From: Amycolatopsis sp. NBC_01488
GTDB lineage: Bacteria; Actinomycetota; Actinomycetes; Mycobacteriales; Pseudonocardiaceae
Reading direction: 5' to 3'
DNA: 64,000 nt
Assembly (NCBI RefSeq): GCF_036227105.1
Contig: NZ_CP109434.1
Location: 2,608,001-2,672,000 of the forward strand
Shown here: positions 8,337 through 16,518 of the stretch, piece after piece
How positions within the stretch are numbered: the first letter of the stretch is position 1
Layout of the letters: each line of letters starts with the position of its first letter
Program-made: the position numbers and the translations under genes
Notes under the pieces: model-generated
Databases searched by the model: none
Told to the model about the DNA's origin: nothing
Seen by the model: only the letters and a program-made list of their open reading frames with translations

Positions 8337-9166
8337 GACTGCTGCTGGCGGGACTGTGCACTGTGGACGTCGTCCAGCGGGTCGACGAGCTTCCGGCGCC
8401 GGGCGAGAAGGTCCAGTCGCTGCGGGTGGACGTCGCGGCCGGGGGGCCCGCGACGAACGCCGCGGTGACCGCCGCCGCGCTCGGCGCCGAAGCGACCCTG
8501 CTGACCGTCCTCGGTGCCCACCCGCTGGCCGCGCTCGCCCGCGCCGACCTCGAAGCCTGCGGCGTCCAGGTCGTCGACCTCGACCCCACACGAGCCGATC
8601 CGCCGCCGGTCAGCGCCGTCGCCGTGCGAGACCGCGACGGCGAGCGCACGGTCGTCTCCCGCAACGCCGCCGAGCGCCACTTTCCCGTGAAAGCGCCGCT
8701 TCCGGAGGCCGACGTGGTACTGCTCGACGGGCACTACCCGGAACTCGCGCTGGCCGTTGCGCGGGGAACCGAAGCGCCGGTCGTGCTCGACGCCGGGAGC
8801 TGGAAGCCCGTGCTCGACGAACTCCTCCCGCTGGTCGACATCGCCGCGTGCTCCGCCCACTTCACCGCGCCGGAACCGGGCCTGCACGAGCGCGGCGTCC
8901 CCACCGTCATCACCACCGCGGGCCCCGGGCCGGTGCGGTGGTCCACAGCGGACGGCGGCTCGGGTGAGGTGCCTGTCGCGGACGTGGAAGCGCGGGACAC
9001 ACTAGGTGCGGGCGACGTCTGGCACGGCGCCTTCGCCGTCGCCGTGGCCCGCGAACCGACGGTGACGGACCGGATCCGCTTCGCCAACGAGGTGGCCGCC
9101 GAACGGGTGCGGCACGTGGGACCGCGGTCATGGACGACCGCGATCGCAGGAAGGAACAGGACATGA
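8333..9166 (+). CDS. PfkB-family carbohydrate kinase
   Basis: A 277-residue ribokinase/PfkB-family protein. The glycine-rich AAGGPATNAA near residues 35-44 matches signature 1, and DTLGAGDVWHG near 222-232 matches signature 2, with GAGD at 225-228 providing the anion hole and the catalytic aspartate D228. It would phosphorylate the imported sugar, or a derivative, with ATP in the cytoplasm. At 277 residues it is slightly shorter than typical ribokinase (about 300). It overlaps both neighbours by 4 bp. Confidence 0.88.
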   Translation: MRLLLAGLCTVDVVQRVDELPAPGEKVQSLRVDVAAGGPATNAAVTAAALGAEATLLTVLGAHPLAALARADLEACGVQVVDLDPTRADPPPVSAVAVRDRDGERTVVSRNAAERHFPVKAPLPEADVVLLDGHYPELALAVARGTEAPVVLDAGSWKPVLDELLPLVDIAACSAHFTAPEPGLHERGVPTVITTAGPGPVRWSTADGGSGEVPVADVEARDTLGAGDVWHGAFAVAVAREPTVTDRIRFANEVAAERVRHVGPRSWTTAIAGRNRT

Positions 9167-9798
9167 CGGCGTTCGACGACCTGCTGGCCAGGGCCGAGGG
9201 CCTGACCGTGCGCGGGCAGCGCAACGTGCTGGGCATCATCGGCGCGCCCGCGTCGGGCAAGACCACGCTGGCCTGGGCGATCGCCAACGCGCTCGGCTCG
9301 CGCGCGGCCGTGGTCGGGATGGACGGCTTCCACCTCGCGCAGGTCGAGCTGCGGCGGCTGGAGCGCACCGAGCGCAAGGGCGCCCCGGACACGTTCGACG
9401 CGGCCGGCTACTACCACCTGATCCGCCGGCTCGCCGAAGGCCGCGAGACGGTGTACGCGCCGGAGTTCCGCCGCGAGATCGAGGAGCCGATCGCCGGGGC
9501 CGTCCCGGTGCCGCCGGAGGTCCAGCTGGTGATCACCGAGGGCAACTACCTGCTGCTGCCGGACGACCCGTGGAGCGGCATCCGGCCGCTGCTCACCGAG
9601 GCCTGGTTCCTTGCGCCGGACGAGCCCGAGCGGATCGAACGGCTGGTGTCGCGCCACCGCCGCTACGGCCGTTCCCTGGTCGAGGCCCGGCGCCGCGCGC
9701 TCGGCTCGGACCAGCGCAACGCCGACCTCATCTCGCAGACGCGCGACCGCGCGGACCTGGTGCTGGAGAACCTGCCGCTGGCGAACTTCGCGATTTGA
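9163..9798 (+). CDS. uridine kinase/PanK-like P-loop kinase (FrcK-like)
   Basis: A 211-residue P-loop kinase with GAPASGKTT (27-35), a VVGMDGFHL motif typical of the phosphoribulokinase/uridine kinase/pantothenate kinase group, and an ITEGNYLLL Walker B-like strand. In rhizobia a protein of this type, FrcK, is the last gene of the frc operon; the conserved neighbourhood supports the comparison although its substrate is uncertain there too. Start ATG 9163 overlaps the PfkB stop; an in-frame start at 9130 would extend into the PfkB gene and is less likely. The operon therefore encodes two unrelated kinases. Confidence 0.82.
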   Translation: MTAFDDLLARAEGLTVRGQRNVLGIIGAPASGKTTLAWAIANALGSRAAVVGMDGFHLAQVELRRLERTERKGAPDTFDAAGYYHLIRRLAEGRETVYAPEFRREIEEPIAGAVPVPPEVQLVITEGNYLLLPDDPWSGIRPLLTEAWFLAPDEPERIERLVSRHRRYGRSLVEARRRALGSDQRNADLISQTRDRADLVLENLPLANFAI

Positions 9799-10535
9799 CC
9801 CTCATCGTCACCGGCGGCAGCCGGGGGATCGGGGCGGCGATCTGCTCGCTGGCGGCTTCGCGCGGCCACGACGTGGTCGTGAACTACTCCGGCGATGCCG
9901 CGCCGGCCCTCGCGGTGGCCGACGAGGTGCGGTCGGTCGGCCGGCAGGCGCTGGCGGTCCGCGCGGACGTCTCGGCCGAGGACGACGTCCGTGCGCTGTT
10001 CGACGCGGCCGCCGAGCTGGGGCCGGTGAACGCGCTGGTCAACAACGCGGCGATCACCGGGAACACGCCCGGGCGGCTCGACTCCTACGACGTCGAGGTC
10101 GTCCGGCGCACCTTCGACGTCAACGTGACCGGGGTGTTCCTGTGCTGCCGTGAGGCGGTCCGCCGGATGTCGACGCGCTACGGCGGCGACGGCGGCGCGA
10201 TCGTCAACATCTCCTCGACCGCCGCGCGCACCGGTTCGGCCGGGGAGTGGGTGCATTACGCGGCGTCGAAGGCCGCCGTCGACACGCTGACGTTCGGGCT
10301 GGCCCAGGAGGTCGCGGGCGAGGGCGTGCGGGTCAACGCGGTCGCGCCCGGGATGGTCCACACCGGCCTGCACGAGGCCGCCGGCCTGCCGGGCCGGCTC
10401 GAGAAGTTCGCGCGGCAGATCCCGATGGGGCGGGCCGGTGAGCCGGCCGAGATCGCCGAAGCGGTGCTGTTCCTGCTGTCGCCCGCGTCGTCGTTCACGA
10501 CGGGCGCGGTGCTCGACGTCGGTGGCGGCCGGTGA
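9795..10535 (+). CDS. SDR-family oxidoreductase of the sugar operon
   Basis: A 246-residue classical short-chain dehydrogenase/reductase: TGGSRGIG cofactor motif at 6-13, NNAA structural motif, catalytic Ser in ISSTAA and YAASK active site, then AVAPGMV. The chosen start is TTG at 9795, overlapping the kinase stop in TTGA; no ATG or GTG lies between it and the glycine motif. Family members oxidise sugar alcohols or reduce keto groups with NAD(P). As last gene of the operon it probably acts on the imported polyol or sugar, or on a product of it. Confidence 0.85.
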   Translation: MTLIVTGGSRGIGAAICSLAASRGHDVVVNYSGDAAPALAVADEVRSVGRQALAVRADVSAEDDVRALFDAAAELGPVNALVNNAAITGNTPGRLDSYDVEVVRRTFDVNVTGVFLCCREAVRRMSTRYGGDGGAIVNISSTAARTGSAGEWVHYAASKAAVDTLTFGLAQEVAGEGVRVNAVAPGMVHTGLHEAAGLPGRLEKFARQIPMGRAGEPAEIAEAVLFLLSPASSFTTGAVLDVGGGR

Positions 10536-10711
10536 CCGTCCGGGCACCCTCTGATAATTCGGAATGACCTTGGGTCACCGGCGTCCGCCTGCTGGGACGC
10601 CCGGAGACGGCGAGATCACGATCGGACGGGGAACTTGGTCACCCTCGTTTCGGCCGGCGAACGCTGTGCAACTCTGGGGAGCCGCCACGCGAAAGGACGG
10701 CTTCGAAAGCC

Positions 10712-11125
10712 ATGGCAAAACTCATGTCCGTGCACCATCTCGCGCTCACCGTGACCGACGTGGACCGCAGCGTGCCTTGGTACGTCCGCGTCCTCGACCT
10801 CGAGGAGGTCACCCGGCGCGAAGAGCCGGACACGGGACTGCGCAAGGTCGTGCTCCGGTCCGCCGGGGACGAGTTCTCCGTGGTGCTGGTCCAGCACTCG
10901 GACACCGGCAGACGCGGGTTCGACGAACGCAGAACCGGGCTCGACCACGTCGCCTTCAAGGTCGGTTCCGAGGCCGAGCTGGCCGAGTGGGAGTGCCGCC
11001 TCGCGGAGTTCGGGGTGTCGTACCTGCCGGCCGCGCCCTCGCGGACGTTCGAGGGCTCGCGAGTGGTCGTGTTCCGCGACCCGGACGGCATCCAGCTGGA
11101 GATCTGGGCCGACCCGGTCCTCTGA
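10712..11125 (+). CDS. VOC-family (glyoxalase/bleomycin-resistance-like) protein
   Basis: A 137-residue protein with one paired beta-alpha-beta-beta-beta repeat set of the vicinal oxygen chelate fold. Probable metal ligands are the His of VHHLAL near residue 9, His in LDHVAFKV near 76 and the Glu in QLEIW near the end. Members are glyoxalases, dioxygenases or drug-binding proteins; the exact function is not readable. It stands 176 bp after the sugar operon, so it likely has its own promoter, and ends 3 bp before the convergent DedA gene. Confidence 0.82.
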   Translation: MAKLMSVHHLALTVTDVDRSVPWYVRVLDLEEVTRREEPDTGLRKVVLRSAGDEFSVVLVQHSDTGRRGFDERRTGLDHVAFKVGSEAELAEWECRLAEFGVSYLPAAPSRTFEGSRVVVFRDPDGIQLEIWADPVL

Positions 11126-11128
11126 CCC

Positions 11129-11797
11129 TCAAGCCCGCGCGTCGTCCCGCTCGTCGACCGGGCGGCGCATCTCCTGGCGGTAGCGCAGCACGCCGTAGCC
11201 CGTGCCGAACACGAAGAACGCGACGCTGATCCACAGCGCCGCCGTCTTCAGCCACGGCAAGGCGTCCAGCAGGCCCGCGCCGTAGTAGCCGAGCAGCACC
11301 AGCGTCGGCACCCACAGCAGGCCACCCAGTGCCGTCGCCGCCATGAAGCGGCGGGGGTCCATGCGGGCCGCTCCGGCGATCAGCGGGGCCAGCGTGCGGA
11401 TCCACGGGATCCAGCGGGCCGCCACGATCGCGAAGAAGCCCTTGCGGTCCAGGAACCGCTGCGCGCGCTCGAGGTTGTGCCGGTTCAGCACCTTGCCGTC
11501 GCGGCGCGCGATGAGCTTGGTGCCGCTGCCGCGGCCGATGTAGTACCCGATCTGGTTGCCGAGCACAGCGACGATCAGCGCGGCCCCCGAGAGGAACCAC
11601 GCGTTCGCGTCCGAACCGTGCTGGGCCAGCACCACGCCGGCCCCGAACAGCAGCGAGTCACCGGGCAGGAACAGCCCGATGATCAGCGCGCATTCGACCA
11701 GCACGAAGCTCAGCACGATCACCCAGACGAGCAGCGGACCGGCGGTGTCCAGCCAGCTCACGCCGACGCCCGCGGCCTCCATGCTCACGACGTTCAC
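11129..11797 (-). CDS. DedA-family membrane protein
   Basis: A 222-residue polytopic membrane protein of the DedA/SNARE-associated family: a hydrophobic N-terminal segment, the LPGDSLLF motif after it, the amphipathic re-entrant segment with RWIPWIRTLAPLIAGAARM, and two to three C-terminal membrane spans before an arginine-rich tail. Family members are thought to act in lipid carrier (undecaprenyl phosphate) or phospholipid translocation. ATG 11797 is used, with ATG 11782 as an alternative. A paralogue lies at 17962-18663. Confidence 0.88.
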   Translation of the reverse strand: MNVVSMEAAGVGVSWLDTAGPLLVWVIVLSFVLVECALIIGLFLPGDSLLFGAGVVLAQHGSDANAWFLSGAALIVAVLGNQIGYYIGRGSGTKLIARRDGKVLNRHNLERAQRFLDRKGFFAIVAARWIPWIRTLAPLIAGAARMDPRRFMAATALGGLLWVPTLVLLGYYGAGLLDALPWLKTAALWISVAFFVFGTGYGVLRYRQEMRRPVDERDDARA

Positions 11798-11881
11798 ACG
11801 GGGAGCCTACGTGGCCGAGGTGAACGCCCCACGGCGAACGGTCGAATCGAGCGCTCCCGGATATCCGGAGCTACGAACGGT

Positions 11882-11914
11882 GAAGGCCCCCTCACCAGCG
11901 GTGAGAGGGCCTTC
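11882..11914 (-). terminator. terminator after the YceI gene
   Basis: A 15-bp stem (11882-11896 with 11900-11914) with one A-C mismatch and a 3-base loop. It lies just past the stop of the YceI-like gene on the minus strand, with no T-tract, as usual for this GC range. The base of the stem, GAAGGCCC, recurs in other terminators of the window. Confidence 0.75.
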
Positions 11915-11925
11915 GTCCGGGAACC

Positions 11926-12747
11926 TCAGAACTGCGGCAGCGACTCGCCCTGCACGGCTTCGATGTCCAGCTCGACCTTCACCGTCGTGCCGACCGCCGC
12001 GACGCCCGCCCGCACCATCGCGCTGTAGTTGATCGCGAAGTCGTTCCGGTGCAGCGTCGTCTCCGCGTGGAAAGCCACCCGCACGCCGCCCCACGGGTCC
12101 GGGCCCCAGCCGCCGTACGACAGCTCCAGCTCGATCTCGCGACGCTCGCCGTGCAGCGTCAGGTCGCCGGCCAGCGTCCACGAGTCCACGCCGCGCTGGC
12201 GCAGGCCGGTGCTCGTGAACGTGATCACCGGGTGGACGTCGACGTCGAGGAAGTCCGGCGAGCGCAGGTGGTCGTCACGCATCTTGATGTTCGTGTCGAT
12301 GCTCGCCGCCTTGATCTCGGCGTGCACCGACGACCGCTCGGCCGGGCGGCCGATCTCGATCCGGCCGGACACGTCCGGGAACCGCGCCTTGATGCTCGCG
12401 ATGCCCAGGTGCCGGGCGGTCGCGACCACCGACGAGTGCATCGGGTCGATCACCCACGGCCCGGCGGGCGGCAGCTCGATCGCCTCGGCGACCGGGGTCA
12501 GCACGACGTCGCCGAGCGAGCCGGAGCCGTCCGAGGCGACCTGGGCCGTCCGGGCGACCGGGGTGTACCCGGCCGCCGTGACGACCGCGGTGTAGGTGCC
12601 CGGCGCGAGCGCGTCGGTCACCACGTCGCCGCGGACGTCCGCCGCCTGCCGGGCGACCTGCCGCCCGGCCGGGTCGGTGACGGTGAGCACCGCGTGCTCC
12701 ACCGCCCAGCCCTCGGTCGTCCGGAAGGTCGCGCGCAAGCCGGTCAT
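11926..12747 (-). CDS. YceI-like protein with an N-terminal carboxypeptidase-regulatory-like domain
   Basis: A 273-residue two-domain protein. Residues 1 to about 85 form a CarboxypepD_reg-like beta-sandwich with the typical ALAPGTYTAVVTAAGY motif; from about 95 onward a YceI lipocalin-like domain runs to the end (WVIDPMHSSV, then the LTLHG strand). YceI domains bind long isoprenoid or amphipathic ligands. Family members are normally secreted, but no signal peptide is visible here. The start overlaps the stop of the MFS gene by 4 bp, and its N-terminal domain looks like a fourth copy of the three repeats at the end of that transporter. Confidence 0.85.
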   Translation of the reverse strand: MTGLRATFRTTEGWAVEHAVLTVTDPAGRQVARQAADVRGDVVTDALAPGTYTAVVTAAGYTPVARTAQVASDGSGSLGDVVLTPVAEAIELPPAGPWVIDPMHSSVVATARHLGIASIKARFPDVSGRIEIGRPAERSSVHAEIKAASIDTNIKMRDDHLRSPDFLDVDVHPVITFTSTGLRQRGVDSWTLAGDLTLHGERREIELELSYGGWGPDPWGGVRVAFHAETTLHRNDFAINYSAMVRAGVAAVGTTVKVELDIEAVQGESLPQF

Positions 12748-15320
12748 GACCGGTCGACCAGCTCGTCGAGGGCCTGGTCGTAGCTCAGCCGGACGTCGTG
12801 GTCCGCCTCGCCGCCGGTCAGCTCCACCTGGCTGGTCGCCGGCGGGTAACCGCTCGCGACCACGGTGTACGCACCCGCGGGCAGGTCGCTGACCACGTAC
12901 CGGCCTTCGCCGTCGGTCCGGGCCACGGCCGAGACGTTGCCTTCGGCGTCGAGCACGGTGATCCGCGCGTCCGGGACGACCCGGTCGCCCTCGGTCCGCG
13001 CGACGCCGGTCAGCTGCACCGAGCTGGACAGCTCGACGTCGTGGCGCAGCACGCCGCTGTCCGGCACGGTCAGCGTCACCGCGACGGGCCGGTAGCCCGC
13101 GCCGCTGGCGACCAGGGTGTACGCCCCGGCGCCGACCCCGAGGAAGGCGTAGGTGCCGTCCGTGGTCGTGATGAACGCGCCGTTCACCTCGCCGCGGCCG
13201 TCGGTCAGCGTCACCGTGACGTTCGCCAGCGGGGAACCGGTGACGGCCGCCCGCACGGTGCCGGTCAGCTCGCCGGACCCGGTGAGCGTGACGTCGACCG
13301 TCGCCGGGCCGTTGCTGATCACGACGCTGGAGGCCTGCGGCTGGTGGCCGTGGGCCGACACGATGAGGACGTACGCACCCGGGCCCTGGCTGGGCACCGA
13401 GTAGCTGCCGTCCGCGGCGCCGGTGGCCCGCGCGACCTGGCGGCCGCGCTGGTCGATCAGGGTCAGCGCCGCGCCGGGGACGTGGCTGCCGTCCTGACGG
13501 CGGACGTGGCCGGTCACCGGCACGCCACCCGCGCCGACGGGAACGTCGAGCTCGGCGTCGGCGAGGGAGTTCGTGATCGGCAGCGCACCCGACACGGCCT
13601 GGTAGTCACCGTGGCCGTTGCTCAGCGCGTGCTTCCCGCCGCCGACCAGGGCCGGCTCGCGGTCGAGCTGGCGCACCGGCTCGACGATCTCGGTCGGCTC
13701 GTCCGCGTGGTCGTCCGCCTCGAGCAGCGCCTCGCCGCCCTCCATGGCCGCCGCGGCCGGGGCCGCGTTGGTCAGCGGAATTTCCTTCATGAACAGCAAC
13801 ACGATCGTGGCCAGCAGGGCCACCCCGCCTGCGATGTAGAACACCGTGGTGATCGACTCGGTGAAGCCGATCAGCACCGGGGTCTTGATCGCCTCCGGCA
13901 GGTTCTGGATGCCGCTGGTGTCGCCGGACAGGCTGCTGATGCCCGCGCCGGCGCCGGCCGGCAGCTTGCCGCCGAACGCCTTCGTGATGTTGGGCAGCAG
14001 GGTGTTGAACAGGACCGTCAGGAAGATCGCGACACCCGCGGTACCACCGATCTGGCGGAAGAACGTCGCCGACGCCGTCGAGACGCCCATGTCGCTGCGC
14101 GGACCGGCGTTCTGCACCGCGATGATCAGCGTCTGCATGCACTGGCCGAGGCCGAGGCCGATGATGGCGGCCGCGACCAGCGGGTGCCACAGCGGCGAGT
14201 CGTACTTGACCTGCGCGAAGAAGAACGCGCCACCGGCGATCATGATCGTGCCGACGATCGGGAAGATCTTGTAGCGCCCGGTCCTCCCGGTGAGCCGGCC
14301 GGACACGATCGAGCTGGTCATGATGCCCGCCATCAGCGGCAGCATCAGCAAGCCGGACTCGGTCGGCGTGTAGCCCTGCACGACCTGCATGTACTGCGGG
14401 ATCATGATGATCGCGCCGAACATCGCGACACCGACGATGACACCGCCGATGATCGCCACGGTGAACGTCGAGTTCTTGAACAGCCGCAGCGGGATGAGCG
14501 CGGCGTCCTTCATCAGCTTCTCGACCACGATGAACGCGATCACGCCGACGCCGCCGACGACGTAGCAGAGGATCGCCTTGCCGTCGCCCCAGCCCCACTT
14601 CTGGCCCTGCTCGGCCACGATCAGGAACGGCACGACCGCGACGATCAGCGTGAGCGCGCCCCACCAGTCGATCTTGTGCTTGTGCGGCGTGTGCGGCACG
14701 TTCAGCACCTTCGCGACGACGAACAGCGCGACGATGCCGATCGGGACGTTGATCAGGAAGACCCAGCGCCAGCCGTGCAGGCCGGCCAGGGTGTCGATGC
14801 CGGCGAAGAAGCCGCCGAGCACCGGGCCGAGCACGGTCGACAGGCCGAACACGGCCAGGATGTAGCCCTGGTACTTCGCCCGCTCACGCGGCGGGACGAT
14901 GTCGCCGAGGATGGTCATGGCCAGCGACATCAGGCCGCCGGCGCCGAGGCCCTGCACCGCGCGGAACGCGGCCAGCTCGTACATCGACGTCGAGAACGAC
15001 GACGCCGCGGAGCCGACCACGAAGATCGTGATCGCGGCCAGGTAGAACGGCTTGCGGCCGTAGATGTCGGAGAGCTTGCCGTAGATCGGCGTGACGATCG
15101 TCGAAGTGATCAGGTACGCCGTGGTCGCCCACGCCTGCAGGTCGAACCCGTGCAGGTCGTTGGCGATCTTGACGATCGACGTGCCGACGATCGTCTGGTC
15201 CAGTGCGGCGAGGAACATGCCGCACATCAGGCCGCTCAGGATCGTGACGATCTGGCGGTGGCTCAGCCGGGGTGGTTGGCCCACCTCGGGCAGTGCCGGA
15301 GCTTCGGTGGTGGAACTCAT
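12744..15320 (-). CDS. DHA2-type MFS multidrug exporter fused to three carboxypeptidase-regulatory-like domains
   Basis: An 858-residue protein. Residues from about 20 to 540 are a 14-span drug:H+ antiporter of the EmrB/QacA group, with LDQTIVGTSIV in the first span, GKLSDIYGRKP in the motif A loop, and GPVLGGFF as motif C. After a linker, three repeats of about 80-87 residues occupy roughly 600-679, 680-766 and 767-846, each with a GAYTLVASGAGY-like CarboxypepD_reg motif. The usual length of this exporter group is about 500 residues. With 14 spans the tail should face the cytoplasm. ATG 15320 overlaps the MarR stop, placing it in an operon with regulator and YceI protein. Confidence 0.9.
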   Translation of the reverse strand: MSSTTEAPALPEVGQPPRLSHRQIVTILSGLMCGMFLAALDQTIVGTSIVKIANDLHGFDLQAWATTAYLITSTIVTPIYGKLSDIYGRKPFYLAAITIFVVGSAASSFSTSMYELAAFRAVQGLGAGGLMSLAMTILGDIVPPRERAKYQGYILAVFGLSTVLGPVLGGFFAGIDTLAGLHGWRWVFLINVPIGIVALFVVAKVLNVPHTPHKHKIDWWGALTLIVAVVPFLIVAEQGQKWGWGDGKAILCYVVGGVGVIAFIVVEKLMKDAALIPLRLFKNSTFTVAIIGGVIVGVAMFGAIIMIPQYMQVVQGYTPTESGLLMLPLMAGIMTSSIVSGRLTGRTGRYKIFPIVGTIMIAGGAFFFAQVKYDSPLWHPLVAAAIIGLGLGQCMQTLIIAVQNAGPRSDMGVSTASATFFRQIGGTAGVAIFLTVLFNTLLPNITKAFGGKLPAGAGAGISSLSGDTSGIQNLPEAIKTPVLIGFTESITTVFYIAGGVALLATIVLLFMKEIPLTNAAPAAAAMEGGEALLEADDHADEPTEIVEPVRQLDREPALVGGGKHALSNGHGDYQAVSGALPITNSLADAELDVPVGAGGVPVTGHVRRQDGSHVPGAALTLIDQRGRQVARATGAADGSYSVPSQGPGAYVLIVSAHGHQPQASSVVISNGPATVDVTLTGSGELTGTVRAAVTGSPLANVTVTLTDGRGEVNGAFITTTDGTYAFLGVGAGAYTLVASGAGYRPVAVTLTVPDSGVLRHDVELSSSVQLTGVARTEGDRVVPDARITVLDAEGNVSAVARTDGEGRYVVSDLPAGAYTVVASGYPPATSQVELTGGEADHDVRLSYDQALDELVDRS

Positions 15321-15847
15321 GCGTTGGCCCCCTTGGCCGGTGCACTGGCGGACGCGTGGGCGTCGGCCAGCTGTGGAGAGTGGTTCTCGATACCTGTGTT
15401 GAGTCGGCCGAACAGCTTGTTCAGGGTCTGGATGTCCCCGTCGGTCCAGTCCCCGAGCACGTCGGCCAGCCATCGGTTTCGCTGCTTGCGGTTCTCTTCG
15501 AACACCCGCATGCCCTCGGCGGTCGGCGCGAGCAGGCACGCGCGGCCGTCCTCGGGGTCGGCCTGACGCTCGACCAGGCCGTGCTGGACGAGCGAGCTCG
15601 ACTGCCTGCTGATCGTGGAGATCTCGGAGTGGAGCGACTCGGCGAGCCGGCTGGTGCGCTGCGGGCCCTCGTGGATGAGGGTGAAGAGGATCGCGTAGGC
15701 CGCCCGCTCGATCCCGTCCGGACCCTGCTTGGACACCTGGGACTTCGCCTTGTTGATCAAGCGGACCAGGCGGACGAGCTCGTGCCCGAGCTGGTCGGCG
15801 AGATCCAGCTCGGCGGTGGGCCGAGTGGCGGAGCTGTTCGGTGCCAT
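15317..15847 (-). CDS. MarR-family regulator of the MFS/YceI operon
   Basis: A 176-residue winged-helix regulator. The recognition segment is RTSRLAESLHSEISTISRQS, followed by a wing with RQADPEDGRA. The ATG at 15847 is preferred; an in-frame ATG at 15883 would fall in the operator region. It is the first gene of a leftward operon with 4-bp overlaps to the MFS exporter, a common arrangement in which the regulator is released by the exported compound. Two copies of a site containing AGTTGCC and GCAA lie upstream and fit autoregulation. Confidence 0.9.
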   Translation of the reverse strand: MAPNSSATRPTAELDLADQLGHELVRLVRLINKAKSQVSKQGPDGIERAAYAILFTLIHEGPQRTSRLAESLHSEISTISRQSSSLVQHGLVERQADPEDGRACLLAPTAEGMRVFEENRKQRNRWLADVLGDWTDGDIQTLNKLFGRLNTGIENHSPQLADAHASASAPAKGANA

Positions 15848-15879
15848 GAGGGATCCTTCAACGGCGTTGGTTGGCGGCT

Positions 15880-15900
15880 GCAACTAGTTGCCTCAGGCAA
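15880..15900. promoter_or_regulatory. MarR operator candidate, proximal copy
   Basis: Two overlapping dyads: GCAACTAGTTGC at 15880-15891 (perfect) and TTGCCTCAGGCAA at 15888-15900 (5-bp arms, 3-bp centre). The segment AGTTGCCTCAGGCAA at 15886-15900 is repeated with two changes at 15963-15977. Position is 33 bp upstream of the MarR start. Confidence 0.65.
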
Positions 15901-15962
15901 GGATGTGCCTTCACTAGCGGTTATGCAAGTCGAGAGCTGGCCGATGTGTCGGAACACACTTT

Positions 15963-15977
15963 AGTTGCCGCATGCAA
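15963..15977. promoter_or_regulatory. MarR operator candidate, distal copy
   Basis: AGTTGCCGCATGCAA, matching the proximal copy at 13 of 15 positions. It lies 58 bp upstream of the rightward PPOX gene (start 16036), so the same MarR protein may control both directions. Confidence 0.6.
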
Positions 15978-16035
15978 GCAGATTTCTTCCGGGCTGCTTC
16001 CGGAACAACGGCGGCCGCCGCCGGTTGGAACGGAT

Positions 16036-16461
16036 ATGACCGACGACACAGCGCTGAAGGACTTCCTCGCGAGCCGCCGCCACGGCGTCCTCGCCACGAT
16101 CCGGCGGGACGGCCGGCCCCAGCTCTCCACGATCACGCATCTGTATGACCCCGAAACGGGCACGATAACCGCGTCGGTCACCGAAACCCGGGCCAAGACG
16201 AAGAACATGCGCCGCGACCCGCGGGTGACCTACCACGTGGGCAGCGAGGACGGCTGGAGCTACGTCGTCGCGGAAGGGCGTGCTTCGCTCACGGCGCCGG
16301 CCGCGTCGCGGGAAGACGAGACCGTCGAGGCCCTCGTCGACTACTACCGCCGCGCGGCGGGGGAGCACCCCGACTGGGACGAGTACCGCGCCGCGATGGT
16401 CAGCGACCAGCGGGTGCTGCTGCGGGTGCACGTCGACAAGCTGCTGGGGCAAGTCCGGTAG
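16036..16461 (+). CDS. PPOX-class F420-dependent flavoprotein/oxidoreductase
   Basis: A 141-residue split-barrel protein of the pyridoxamine-phosphate-oxidase-like superfamily, with the opening LASRRHGVLATIRRDGRPQL, then TRAKTKNMRRDPRV which contributes to FMN/F420 phosphate binding in relatives, and a C-terminal VLLRVHVDKLLG. Actinobacterial members use F420H2 or FMN to reduce diverse substrates. The ATG at 16036 is about 60 bp downstream of the distal MarR site, so it may be part of the same stress response as the divergent exporter. Confidence 0.82.
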   Translation: MTDDTALKDFLASRRHGVLATIRRDGRPQLSTITHLYDPETGTITASVTETRAKTKNMRRDPRVTYHVGSEDGWSYVVAEGRASLTAPAASREDETVEALVDYYRRAAGEHPDWDEYRAAMVSDQRVLLRVHVDKLLGQVR

Positions 16462-16518
16462 GGGCGATTTTGAAATAGAAGTTCCGCAGTGCGGACTTCG
16501 CGGGCTTACGATGAACGC

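Noticed and set aside
12798..15566. A 922-codon open frame opposite the MFS gene.
   Set aside because: It is the antisense shadow of the MFS gene: the translation is rich in Arg, Asp, His and Gly with no motif, as usual opposite GC-rich genes.
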